From Salvia splendens (lineage: Eukaryota > Streptophyta > Magnoliopsida > Lamiales > Lamiaceae): a DNA stretch of 64,000 bases. Where the stretch lies: contig NC_056040.1 in the NCBI RefSeq assembly GCF_004379255.2, positions 31,958,852-32,022,851 on the forward strand. The letters run 5' to 3'. The notes beneath the pieces were generated by a model that made no database searches, was not told the DNA's origin, and saw only the letters and a list, made by a program, of their open reading frames with translations. Positions 48,271-58,298 of this stretch are shown here, piece by piece. The translations under genes and the position numbers were made by a program. How positions within the stretch are numbered: position 1 is the stretch's first letter; each line of letters starts with the position of its first letter.

Positions 48271-50097
48271 GGCCACCCGCAATGCGTTCCGCGGGTGGCT
48301 CGTATCTCGTCCCGCCGAGACGAGACGGCTGTGAGACGCGTTGCACCGTTCCGTCTCGTCCCACCGAGACGGATCGCAGGCTGTCTCGCAACGCGCTCGC
48401 GCGACGTGGCGCGCTCCGGCGCCATGGGTGACGCCCACTCGCCGGCCCGCGAGTGGGCTTCGTCACGCTAACGCAATAAATCATTTTTTAAAAAAAATCG
48501 AATTTAATAAAAAAAAATCGAAAACGGTAATATTACAGTTTTTCGACCGTTTTCCTTTATTTTTTCTTATTTTTTTCCTCTATAAATACTCCTATTTCAT
48601 CATCATTTCACACACAAATACACATCTATTCTTCCCAAATCATCTCCATTTCCTCTCCAATTTTCATCTAACCTCTCCAATTGTCATCACAAAATATCCG
48701 GCGACGGCAAATATGGCGGTGGCGGCTCCGACGGGTTTGACATCAACGCGTTTGGCGATTGGGAGGCATGTACAATGTCTTGGGTGGTTCCGGCTCTGGT
48801 TCGTCGACGCCGGCGGGTACCAACCACCCCTGTTGATGCATACGCTCGTCCCTCTGCCCCGAGGAGTTCGTAGGGATTATCCCAAATTCGGGAAGATTAT
48901 CCAGATGAAAGAGGCGGAGGCGGCCGAGGAGGATGAGGATGTAGGCCGGCATCCGTACAGCCATAAGGACATGATGGCTGTGTACAACGCCTGGATCAGC
49001 GTCTCGTACGATCCCATCATCGGGAATCAACAAACCCGAAAGTGCTTCTAAGAAAAGGTCACCGAGGCCTACAACGAGATTAAGCCGAAGGGGTCCCGCC
49101 GCTGCACATTGAAGATGCTCCGCGCTCACTTTGGCAGAGTCGACAGAGAGGTCAAAAAATTCAGCGGCATCTACAAGAACGAAGCGGCTCATTACCAAAG
49201 CGGAGCCACGGGAGCCGACATTCTGAGATCGGCTTTGGGGGTCTATTTCGAAAACACCGGCAAAGAATTCAGACATGTCAATGTTTGGGAGGCCGTCAAA
49301 GACGAGGAAAGGTGGGCCGACGGTGTCCGGTCCAGCTCGGGCTCGACCTCGAAGCGCACAAAGCACACGGCAGGTGGCCAATACTCGTCTAGTGGGGGCG
49401 GTTCGGGCAGCGCCGCACAAGAGGTTGCCTTGAGGAGGTTGAGGGCACGACAGACGATGTCGGGGGTACTCCCGTGGGCGCCGTCGGCCGCAAGGGACCA
49501 AGGCGGCGAAGGCGGCTAGAGGGAGGAGTGGCCTAGGCGAATCAAGCCAGACGGGCTCGCGCTCGGGCTCGAACACCCTATTGTCCATGTACTTGACCGC
49601 CACGATGGAGGGACACTTCCCGCATGACGCCTCCACAATATCAAACTCATCTTGCCGGAATTGAGTATATGGCAAGACAAATTGGTATTCCGCCTCCAGG
49701 TAGCTTGAGTGCACCGCCACCGCCTTCGGGGGATGATTCGCCGGCGGTGTAGTTTTTTTTAATTTCTATAAAATTGTATTTTAAATTATGTAATTTTTAT
49801 TTTTTTAGGATTTTAATTATGCTTTTTTTTTATTTTAAGTTGTATTTTTATTTTATGTTGTAATTTTATTTTATTTAATTCAATGTGTTTTTATTAATTG
49901 AATTTATTGGAAATAAAAATAAAAAATGAAATTGAATGAATAGTAAGTTAAGAGATGGTTAAGGGACGGATAAGAGATGAAGGGTTGCAGGTTCTATCTC
50001 TCAGTTAAAAGATGAAGTAAAAAGTACAGTGAAGCCCATAAATAGTTAAGGGATGAGACGATTAAGAGACGGATAAAAGAGAGCGTTGCAGATGGCC
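48271..50097 (+). mobile_element. PIF/Harbinger element C (Myb-only)
   Basis: TAA lies on both sides (48268-48270 and 50098-50100). Inverted ends are GGCCACCCGCAATGCG (left) and GGCCATCTGCAACGC (complement of the right). The left subterminal part is CpG-rich with repeated GTCTCGTCCC and CCGAGACG words, matching element B. It encodes one broken Myb/SANT-like gene and no transposase. Confidence 0.9.
48694..49752 (+). pseudogene. Myb/SANT-like Harbinger ORF1 (element C), disrupted
   Basis: The position aligned with the element B start codon reads ATA instead of ATG (48694). The reading continues through a frame change to the conserved region VYNAWISVSYDPIIGNQQTR, with an in-frame TAA at 49049-49051. 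It then carries on in the same frame through LKMLRAHFGRVDREVKKFSG, WADGVRSSSGSTSKRTKHTA and GSAAQEVALRRL to a stop at 49517-49519. The C-terminal tail (YMARQIGIPPP) ends at 49752 in another frame. The minus-strand open frame of 325 codons across this gene is a mirror of its GC-rich codons. Confidence 0.82.
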
Positions 50098-50438
50098 TAA
50101 GTTGGGGAGCAAGAGAATGAAGCATGTGAGTGTGATCGGGAATAATAATGAAGTGGGGGAGAGCAACATGGTAAGTAGAGTGGGTGGAGGTACAGAGAAT
50201 CAAATCAGGTGGGAGGGGCAAAATAGGAAAGCGAGTAGGGAAAGCAAGAAGCGGGACAAGCGCACATGTGAGAAAGCGTAGAGAGGCGCACATGCGATGC
50301 CTTCAAAACAGAAAGCGTCATTCCTAATTTCATGCGGCCCCTTTTTTCTATTTTCATTTCCATTCCTCATCCATTTATCCTCTCCCTTATTAACTATTCC
50401 CCACTATTTATTTCACTTGCATAAAATGCATCATCTAA
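50098..50438. other. Spacer between two Harbinger elements
   Basis: About 340 bases, purine-rich then pyrimidine-rich; no gene. Confidence 0.5.
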
Positions 50439-52404
50439 GAGCAACTACAATGATTCTGGATATGTAATAACCCTCCCATAACCTTCTCACTGCCACATCA
50501 TCTGCACTAAAATCCTCCTGCCACATCATCTAGACACGCAACTGGACATGCAATAGCTCTCCCATAGCCTATCCACATCACTAATAACAATTATATAATT
50601 TAATTTATAGACGTAGCAACATACGAAATTTAATTTACGAGACAAATACGGAAAAATTGAATAATACTATTAAAATTTAAAAAGTACAATAATATAAAAA
50701 AAGTACATTAATTTAAAAAAAATACAAAAATTTAAAAGTACATTTAAAAAAATTACATAATTTAAAATAAAACTAACGCCTTGCAATCCTCCGCGCCCAC
50801 AACTCTTCAATTAAATCCTTTTGGAGTCGAATATGAGCATCCGTTTGGCGCATGTCGGCATGTGCTTGGAGGAGGGCTTCTTCATCGTGAGGTACTCCAC
50901 CTCGTACGTTGGCGGCGGCGACGCCGTGGCTTGGATCTGCTTCATTATCGTCGTTGGCCCAATTAGTCAGTTGTACACCTTCATCTTCGACAATCATGTT
51001 GTGCATGATAATACAGGCGTTCATTATATCAGCAATGCAGTCGACATGCCACAAACGTGTTAGTCCCTTAACTGCAGCCCATCGAGCCTGAAGCACACCA
51101 AATGCGCGCTCCACGTCCTTTCGCGCCGACTCCTGCCGCGTCGCAAAGTAGGCCTTCTTCGCATCTGATGCGCAGCGGATCGTCTTCACTAAGACTGGCC
51201 ACCTAGGGTATATCCCATCCGCCAAGTAGTAGCCCATATCATGCTGGTTGCCGTTGGAGACAAAACAGATGGCCGGACCGACGCCCTGGCACTGCTCGTT
51301 GAAAAGGGGCGACGAGTTGAGGACGTTTAGGTCGTTGTTCGAACCGGCTATCCCAAAGTACGCTTGCCAAATCCACAGCCGGTAATCAGCTACGGCCTCG
51401 AGGATCATCGTGGGATGCTTTCCCTTGTAGCCGGTCGTGTAGAACCCCTTCCAGACAGCGGGACAGTTCTTCCACTCCCAATGCATACAATCTATGCTGC
51501 CTAACATTCCCGGGAACCCATGCTGATCCCCGTGCATCCGCAGCAGATCCCGGCAATCTTCGGGGGTAGGCTTTCGGAGATACTGATCACCGAATACATC
51601 AATCACGCCCTGACAGAAATACTTCATACATTCAATGGCAGTCGTCTCACCGATGTGGAGGTATTCGTCCCACATGTCTGCCGAAGTCCCGTAGGCCAAC
51701 TTCCTGATTGCCGCAGTGCACTTTTGAATAAGGGTGTGGCCGGGTCTGCCAGCCGCATCGTGTCTGAAGCGGAAATACAGATATCGATGCTCCAAAGCGT
51801 TAACAATACGCATAAACACGTCCCGCCTCATCCTAAAACGACGCCTGAAATGGTTGGCGTTAAAACGCGGCTCCTCTGCGAAGTAATCTGTGAACATGCG
51901 CTAATGTGCAGCTACATGATCATGATCAACCTCTTGTCGACGGTGGACAATTGGTCGTGGGCGAGGTACCGCCGGCTGCATATAACTCTCCAACCATCGA
52001 TCAACCTCACCGTTCGTATAGGCATCTAGCTCTTCGTTCATCATACGCTCGTACTCATCAGCATCCCCACCACCACCACCACCACCGGCATTACTCATTT
52101 CTCGTTGTTGATCTTGTACAGAAATGAAGATAGAGAGAGTACTCGTTAATACAAGTGGTGCGAATGAAAATGACGTCCAAAGCGCGTATATATAGTGTTT
52201 CGAAAATTTAAAAAAAAAATAAAATTCTGACGCCGATTCGGGGCCTACAATGGCGCTGTGAGAATCGGCGTCATACCAAGAATCGGCATAGGCACACCGA
52301 TTGTGACGCCGGTTTCGCTGACGTCGGCTGCAATGGTTCGGCGTCAGCACCGGCGTCCACGAAAAATCGGCGTGCCTACGCTGACGCCGCCATTGGAGAT
52401 GCTC
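50439..52404 (-). mobile_element. PIF/Harbinger element D (transposase-only)
   Basis: TAA lies on both sides (50436-50438 and 52405-52407). Ends are GAGCAACTACAATGATTC (left) and GAGCATCTCCAATGGCGG (complement of the right). The single gene is a DDE transposase on the minus strand. No Myb-like gene is present, unlike the usual two-gene autonomous members. The 5' subterminal region (52230-52395) repeats AATCGGCGTC/GACGCCGATT words. Confidence 0.92.
50773..52098 (-). pseudogene. PIF/Harbinger DDE transposase, one nonsense codon
   Basis: From ATG at 52098 (MSNAGGGGGGGDADEYERMM) the minus strand runs in one frame to the stop at 50773-50775, 442 codons in all including the stop. It is broken only by a TAG at 51901-51903 (after HVAAH). 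The downstream part is complete: helix-turn-helix-like FRRRFRMRRDVFMRIVNALE, catalytic Asp in MLGSIDCMHWEWKN, the GSNNDLNVLNSSPLF block, YYLADGIYPRW with the second Asp, and Glu in DVERAFGVLQARW, followed by NACIIMHNMIVEDE. The family cuts and pastes the element with TTA/TAA targets and usually needs a Myb-like partner. An internal start 2 codons after the stop (MFTDYFAEEPRF) could still give a nearly full transposase, so activity is not excluded. Confidence 0.92.
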
Positions 52405-52434
52405 TAATAAAAGGAATATGCCAACTAATTTTAA

Positions 52435-52824
52435 AGTTACAAACGTACGTCTAATCTCGTTCTGCCATGTGACACAAAACATACAATATTGTAAACACTA
52501 AAATGCAATAAACATTTGTAGAAGTTATAAATAGATTTCGACATATTGCAATTTTTATTGTTAAGTTTTGCATTTTAGATATAGATTGTTTAATTTGTAT
52601 TTTATATATAGATGGATTGCATTTATATATAGTTTATTTTGCATGGTAGACAATTTATGTTAAAATGCAAAACTTAACAATAAAAAATGCAATTTGCCTA
52701 TAAATAAAATGCAATTTGCAGAAATCCATCTACAACTTCACAAGTGTATATTGCATTTTTGTGTTTATAATATTACATGGTTCATGCCACGTGGCAGCAC
52801 AAGATTAAATGTACGTTGTGACTC
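52435..52824. mobile_element. Foldback MITE (long inverted repeat)
   Basis: The left arm 'agttacaaacgtacgtctaa' ... 'gccatgtgacac' ... 'aaaatgcaataaacatttgt' pairs with the complement of the right arm ('agtcacaacgtacatttaat', 'gccacgtggca', 'aaaatgcaatatacacttgt'). The arms are ~180 bases with a short centre. Flanks 'ctaatttt' and 'ctaattaa' could be a decayed target duplication. The superfamily is uncertain (Mutator-like is possible). Confidence 0.75.
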
Positions 52825-53394
52825 TAATTAAGGATGAGCCCTAATGCTCCCCTCTAGTAATATTTCTAATGATATTCATGACCTTCAGGATTTTTAACCA
52901 TAACCATAATTGCTGTGATGTGTCAAATGATGTCACATTTTTTTTTGGTTATTTATCATTATAATTATGCTAAGTGACAAATTATTAGCTGAGATATTAA
53001 AATTTATTCCTAAAATTGTCTCAATAACGGCTGCCAACTTTAATTGCTATTATATGATGAAATGCAATTAATACTTTGAGGGTTCCTACTGTGTAAGCCG
53101 ATTATTCATCAATCTTTCAAAAAATATTGTAATTGCTAAACGATTGATTCTTTCATTTGAACAACAAATTTGAAGCTCCAAATGAAAACAAAAAAAACCC
53201 TCCAAAGCCAAACCCATATATATATATATATATATATACACTAGAAAACAATTCCATGAAATGGATCAAAATATAAAGACATTTGAGTCGATCATTATTA
53301 ACACACGCACTGCTATTTATTTGTTGCAGATGACAAATGCGTACGGTAAGGAACAATAATGGAAATTTCAGATATTCTACAATATTTTAACCCT
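52825..53394. other. AT-rich spacer with (AT)n microsatellite
   Basis: A run of about 13 AT units lies near 53216-53238. No gene is recognised. Confidence 0.6.
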
Positions 53395-53584
53395 TTGAAC
53401 CGGCGGTTCGAACCGCCGAACCGCCGGTTTTGAACCGCCGGTTCAGGTTCAATATATTGCCGAACCTGAACCGGCCCTTCCGACCCTTCAACCCTTCTGC
53501 CGGTTCAACCCGCCGGTTCCGGGCCCGGTTCCGGTTCATGAACCGGCGGTTAACCGCCGGGCCGGGTCGGTTTGTGCATGCCTA
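53395..53584 (-). mobile_element. hAT-like element end, GC-rich palindromic repeats
   Basis: Repeated 'gaaccggcggttc', 'gaaccgccggttc' and 'ggcccggttccggttc' words form dense palindromes. The right edge reads 'taggcatgcacaaac' on the minus strand, like the terminal repeats of plant hAT elements. No partner end was found, so it is a fragment or a MITE with a decayed other end. Confidence 0.5.
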
Positions 53585-53948
53585 CTCTCGGGAAAGGATA
53601 CACAGTAGGGGCGGTGATATTAATATTTTAATATTATAATTTATAAATAAAATAATGGAATGGGTGGAAGAGCACCCCACTCCACTGTTGTGCTATCATC
53701 CATATCCATACCCGGGTATCCAAACCCTACTACTAACTACTCTCTTCTTCTCCTAAAAATACAACTACAAGCTTCTCAACTGACACAAATTTTACTCCAA
53801 AATCAATTAAATTAGAGACATATAGAAAAAAAAGTATATTACTGAAAAATGGGTCACCCCTTTAGATAGAAAGAATTTTCTTTAAATAAAATATTTTTAT
53901 TTTTGAAAGATTAGGTCACCCCTATTAGATAGATTTCCAAATAAGTCT
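53585..53948. other. Spacer with short direct repeat
   Basis: 'ggtcacccct(a)ttagatag' occurs twice (about 53853 and 53913). No gene. Confidence 0.5.
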
Positions 53949-54775
53949 ACTTGGCGCAGTGGTAGAAGCCAGCTCTGCCTAAGAGCATCTATAATAAGAA
54001 TAGTTCAGTCATAGCTTAGCCATAAACTCCTCCTGCCACATCATCAGTACTAAAACTCTCCTGTCACATTATCGGGATAGGCAATTGGACCAGCCATAGC
54101 CCAGCCATAATAAATAAAATTATTAAAAACAAATAATTAACAATCACACAAAATACGAAATTAAATTTACGACACATATATGGAAAAATTCAATAATTTC
54201 ATTTAAATTAAAAAAAGTTCATTAAAATAATTACATAATTAAAAAAAACCCTCTTCCACACACGCATTACGGAATCACAAAATTAAAAATTACAATCACG
54301 CAAATACGGAATTAAATTTACGACACAGATACGGGAAAATGCAATAATTTTATTTAAATTAAAAAAAGTAAATTATAAAAAAATTACATAATTAAAAAAA
54401 ACCCCTCTTCCACACACGAATTACGGAATTACAAAATTTAAAATTACAATCACGCAAATACGGAATTAAATTTACGACACAGATACGGGAAAATGCAATA
54501 ATTTTATTTAAATTAAAAAAAGTAAATTATAAAAATATTACATAATTAAAAAAAAAATCAGCTAGCCGATTCCGGGTCTACAATGGTGGCTAGCGGATCA
54601 GCTAGAGCCCGCGAATCGGCTAGAGCTCTCCGGTCGGCTAGCCGTTTTGCCGCTCGCCGCCTACAATGGTTCGGCTAGCGACCGGCCAGCGCCGGGAATC
54701 GGCTAGCCAGTCCGCTAGCGATCATTGGAGATGCTCTAAGGAGAGACCCAAGTTTGGCCCTCATTAATTTCGTAT
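53949..54775 (+). mobile_element. SINE-like tRNA-derived head, split by a MITE
   Basis: 53950-53982 ('acttggcgcagtggtagaag' onward) and 54740-54765 ('ggagagacccaagtttggcc' onward) become one tRNA-like sequence if the intervening MITE and one TAA copy are ignored. The parts are a box A-like GGCGCAGTGGTAGA and a box B-like AGTTTGGCCCTC about 40 bases apart. It looks like the promoter head of a second SINE family, truncated soon after. It does not have the strict tRNA cloverleaf. Confidence 0.5.
53983..54736. mobile_element. Harbinger-type MITE E with internal tandem array
   Basis: TAA lies on both sides (53980-53982 and 54737-54739). Ends are GAGCATCTATAATAAG and GAGCATCTCCAATGATCG (complement of the right). 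It shares with element D the words 'cctgccacatcatc' near the left end and 'ctacaatgg' near the right, and a similar AT-rich part, so it looks like a relative or deletion derivative of the D family. A ~153-bp unit with 'cacgcaaatacggaattaaa' and 'gacacagatacgggaaaatg' is repeated about 2.7 times (54130-54548). The right subterminal part is packed with GCTAGC and CGGCTAG words. Confidence 0.82.
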
Positions 54776-55700
54776 CTCCTGTTCTCATTTATTTTCGTCA
54801 CTTTTGTATATATTTTCTTTGTTTCTCTCTTCCCTCAAATATTATAGTTTATCCATACTAGAGTTACAAATATTTATTTTCTCGCTTTTTATTATCTTTA
54901 TGTTAATTATTATACCTATTTGTATAAGATTCTCAATTATTCTCATACTATATACACACCCCATCCCACTTAAAATGAAACATTTGGGAATCGGCACATG
55001 ATTTTATATAGTGTTGTTTTATGAGTTAATGAAGAAAGAGTAAAGTAAGAGAGATCGAAAAGTAGAGATATAGTTTTTTTCATTTTAGGAAACATTTCAT
55101 TTTTAATAGGACAATAAAAAAAGAAAAACATTTCACTTAATAAAATATCGCACCTCCAAATAAAAAATTCTGCCGCAAGACGGAGGGAATAGTATACTCA
55201 GTGGGACACGAAATAATACTAGTACTATAGCTTCGGTTAATATATGATGAAAAATACGGTGACTAATACTTTCATACCCAATATTGCATCATCTATAAAG
55301 ACACAAAAACACTGCAGGTGAAGCTTTAATTGAAATATTAATGCATTTTTTTATCGTAGGACCAATGTAAACATCCAATAATTGAAAGCAAAATATTAGA
55401 ATTCTCACATTAACCACACTTTCATTGTTTTTTTCATTCCATCAAAAATTAAACATCTTAGCCTCATGGTACCTCATGGTACGTGATTAATTTGATTATT
55501 GCAAGTGCAATTAAGACAAACTGTGCTCCATCCATCCCTAAAAATTTGTTATATATCTCTTTTTGTCTGTCAAAAAAATTTGTCATCTTTCACTTTTACT
55601 TTGATAGTGGATTCCATATTCCACTAATTCATTCGCACTTACATTTTAATATAAAACTAATATATAAAAATAGATATATATTCCACGGGTTGTGATCAAT
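54776..55700. other. AT-rich spacer with decayed Stowaway-like copy
   Basis: 54956-55193 starts 'caccccatcccacttaaaat' and ends 'gcaagacggagggaatagta', with 'gaaacatttca' words inside. This is the pattern of an old Stowaway-like MITE with poor ends. Nothing else is recognised. Confidence 0.5.
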
Positions 55701-56200
55701 TGAGATGTTTAGCCTAATTGAGAATTGAGATGCATTATCCGCCACTCATTTTTATTAAATGAGTGGTCCAGAATTTGCCACGTGAAAAATATTTTTAGAT
55801 TAATTAATTATGAAAGGGAAGAATGGTAATTTCATGGTACATTTTATTCAATAAATACTATTTTTTAATTTTAATTTTTAACTTTTTTTTTAAAATATTT
55901 TTATTTTTATTATAATTTTTTTTGTCAACTACACACATATAATGTCAACTATGTGTACAATCCATGTCAACTACATATACAATTTATGTCAACTACACAT
56001 ATATAATGTCAACTACATATACAATTCATGTCAACTATACACATATAATGTCAACTATAAGTTGTTGACATTTTGATGTGCAGGCTATTGACGATAATAT
56101 CCCCGAGTTGACATAATCTACTTGCAGTTGATATTTCGAAAATGTTGTGGATGAGTGGCTGAAAATGCATCTTAATTCTCAATTAAACTAAAAAATCTCT
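55701..56200. mobile_element. Foldback MITE with minisatellite core
   Basis: The left arm 'gagatgtttagcctaattga' ... 'gatgcatta' ... 'gccactcat' pairs with the complement of the right arm ('gagattttttagtttaattg', 'gatgcattt', 'gccactcat'). Between the arms, 'atgtcaactac' followed by 'acatata' or 'tatacaat' recurs about eight times (55922-56060). It has no coding capacity and its target duplication is unclear. Confidence 0.7.
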
Positions 56201-56576
56201 ACCTAACAAGACCATATATTCTACTAACTTTTCAACTCACTTTTTATTTTATTTTTTAAAATCGGTACCGAGTCAAATGATAACAAATTATTAGAGACGG
56301 AGGAGTAATAACAATAAAGTGCAAAGTGTAAGACTTTTTCATTTAATCTAGGTCGAAGATATGAGTCACCATGTGAATCATTATTCATAAACTTTATTAA
56401 AGCCCAAATAGTGTAGATGATGACAGCATACATAAACAGAAGCTCAAAGACAAACTACAGTGTGTGCTTATGTTTGTGTGAGAGAATCAATAGTGTCACT
56501 GTAATTGTATTCCAATAATGCAATTTTAAAAATAAATCATAGTAAAAAAATGCATGTACTTTTTGACACAAGTCAA
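56201..56576. other. AT-rich spacer
   Basis: No gene or element recognised. Confidence 0.5.
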
Positions 56577-56580
56577 GAAA

Positions 56581-56620
<40 letters not shown>

Positions 56621-56810
56621 TAATAATAATAATAAAAGAAGTGTTTTTGAATTATAATACCCCCTCCGTTCCAAGGTAGTTGAGTCTATTCGTTTTTTGT
56701 CTGTCCCATGATAGTTGAGTCATTTATTTTTCTGATAAAAACTTTATTCTGTCTTTTACTTTACTCTCTTTCCATTTCTCTTACTTTCCTATCTCCATTT
56801 TAACCTGAAA

Positions 56811-56848
<38 letters not shown>

Positions 56849-57093
56849 TTAATAAAAGAAGTGTTTTTGAATTATAGTACCCCCTCCGTTCCAAGGTAGT
56901 TGAATCTATTCCTTTTTTGTTTGTCCCATGATAGTTGAGTCATTTCTTTTTCTGATAAAAACTTTATTCTCTCTTTTACTTTACTCTATCTCCATTTCTC
57001 TTACTTTCCTATCTCCATTTTAACCTTTAACAAATCAATTTCTTAAATCATGTATCCAAAAGAAATGACTCAACTATATTGGAACGGAGAGAG
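56577..57093. repeat. Tandem duplication across (TAA)n and a Stowaway-like MITE
   Basis: Unit 1 (56577-56806) and unit 2 (56807 to about 57027) share a TAA microsatellite, 'agaagtgtttttgaattata' and the MITE start 'taccccctccgttccaagg' up to 'ctccattttaacct'. Only after unit 2 does the MITE continue to its other end 'ggaacggagagag' (57093). The left part of a Stowaway-like element and the microsatellite before it were therefore duplicated together. Confidence 0.85.
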
Positions 57094-57337
57094 CATGCAC
57101 CAACAAAAATGACTATTACTATGGTAGCAGATAGTTCAAAGCAGCATGCTTTATAAAAAATCAGGCATGTATGCTTTCACCACTTTTAATCAGTGGAAAT
57201 GCCATTTCTGATCCTAAGAACTTGGGTCACGTTATAGGGACCTATGATGATATAGACTCCATTGAGAGGCGATGACACATGAAGACAAGAATACTCACAA
57301 GGCCAATTATCTTACAAGAATGAGATATCAATGTAGA
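57094..57337. other. Spacer left of the Tat element
   Basis: No gene. The last five bases (57333-57337, GTAGA) are the expected left copy of the Tat element's target duplication; the right copy is outside the window. Confidence 0.5.
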
Positions 57338-57958
57338 TGATGGTTTGGCGAATTTTTGATGGTGATGAATGCAGGAAAATGCAGATCACGACACAGAGAT
57401 TTACGTGGTTCGATTTACTGAGGTAAATCTACGTCCACGGGAAGAAAAGAGGGCAGAGTTGTATTGCTTGATCTGTTTTCTACAGCTTACAATACAGACT
57501 TGCTATTTGATATTTTATCTCTAGAGAACTCTCTCTTCTATCTGATCTAAGTTCTATTTATACATTGAACTAAGATCGTGGCTTGCCTCACCACTACCTA
57601 GGTCGTGGCTTACATCACCACTAACTAGGTCGTGGCTTACATCACCACTAAGTATGTCGTGGATGTCGTGGAGGTCATGAGATCCTGCATGGGTCCACCA
57701 CTAAATAGATCGTGTAGTGGAGGTCGTGGAGGTTCTGCATGGGTCCATATCTCCCAGTTCGGTCGAATACTGAGACCGAACTGCTGAACTATTGCCGAGC
57801 AGCTTTTGCCGATCTGAGAGTAGAGCTTGATTGGTCGGCTTTTACCGAGCTGTAGGCTAGGGCCGAACTCTTTGGTAATGCCGAACTGATACTCTTCCTT
57901 GGGCTTTGGGCTGATGGGCCGTCACTGCTATTGGGCTTGTTTATTCCGTACCCCATCA
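57338..57958 (-). repeat. Tat element 3' LTR
   Basis: The 621-bp LTR begins TGATGGGGTACGG on the minus strand and ends ...CCAAACCATCA. It contains three copies of a ~27-bp unit around 'ggtcgtggcttacatcacca' (57572-57660) and GC-containing 'gccgaac' words also frequent in the internal region. Confidence 0.92.
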
Positions 57959-57970
57959 CTACCCCCCCCC
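57959..57970 (-). other. Tat element polypurine tract
   Basis: The complement reads GGGGGGGGGTAG, directly before the TG of the 3' LTR. It includes a run of nine G. Confidence 0.85.
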
Positions 57971-58039
57971 GAAAAGCGAAGTGAATCACTTCGGTGAAGC
58001 GAGTCACTTCGGCATTCTGGATAAAGGTACGGGGGAGGC

Positions 58040-58170
58040 TGACGTCAGGGGACGTGCCTTGCGCGTGACTGCATTAAATGCGACAGTAAAATCCGGCCGT
58101 TGAATCCTGAAAAGGTGGGATTCGAAACGGTGCGATGATTTTGAAATCTTCTCCGAATCTGATAAATACG
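58040..58170 (+). promoter_or_regulatory. Putative promoter of the antisense gene
   Basis: Between the 3' LTR and the antisense start codon lie the palindrome TGACGTCA (58040-58047, a bZIP-type site), 'gacgtg' just after it, and a TATA-like GATAAATA (58161-58168) about 130 bases before the ATG at 58299. The assignment is by motif and position only. Confidence 0.4.
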
Positions 58171-58298
58171 CCCTTTCTTCATCCTTTGAATACTTTTGCT
58201 ATTGCTTCTTCTGCACTCTGTCTCTTTTGCGTAAAAATTTCCTTCCGCTTTCAAGAATTTCTTCAGAATTTCTTCAGATTTTGCAAAGAGTAAGAACC

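Noticed and set aside
48743..49720. 325-codon minus-strand ORF across Harbinger C
   Set aside because: It mirrors the GC-rich codons of the Myb-like gene on the other strand, and its translation shows no domain. A similar mirror frame occurs over Harbinger B.
51520..52029. 169-codon plus-strand ORF over the Harbinger transposase
   Set aside because: It is a shadow of the transposase frame on the minus strand.
53949..54775. Functional tRNA gene
   Set aside because: Only box A and box B resemblance is present, the halves are 750 bases apart, and the stems do not form a cloverleaf; a SINE head is more likely.
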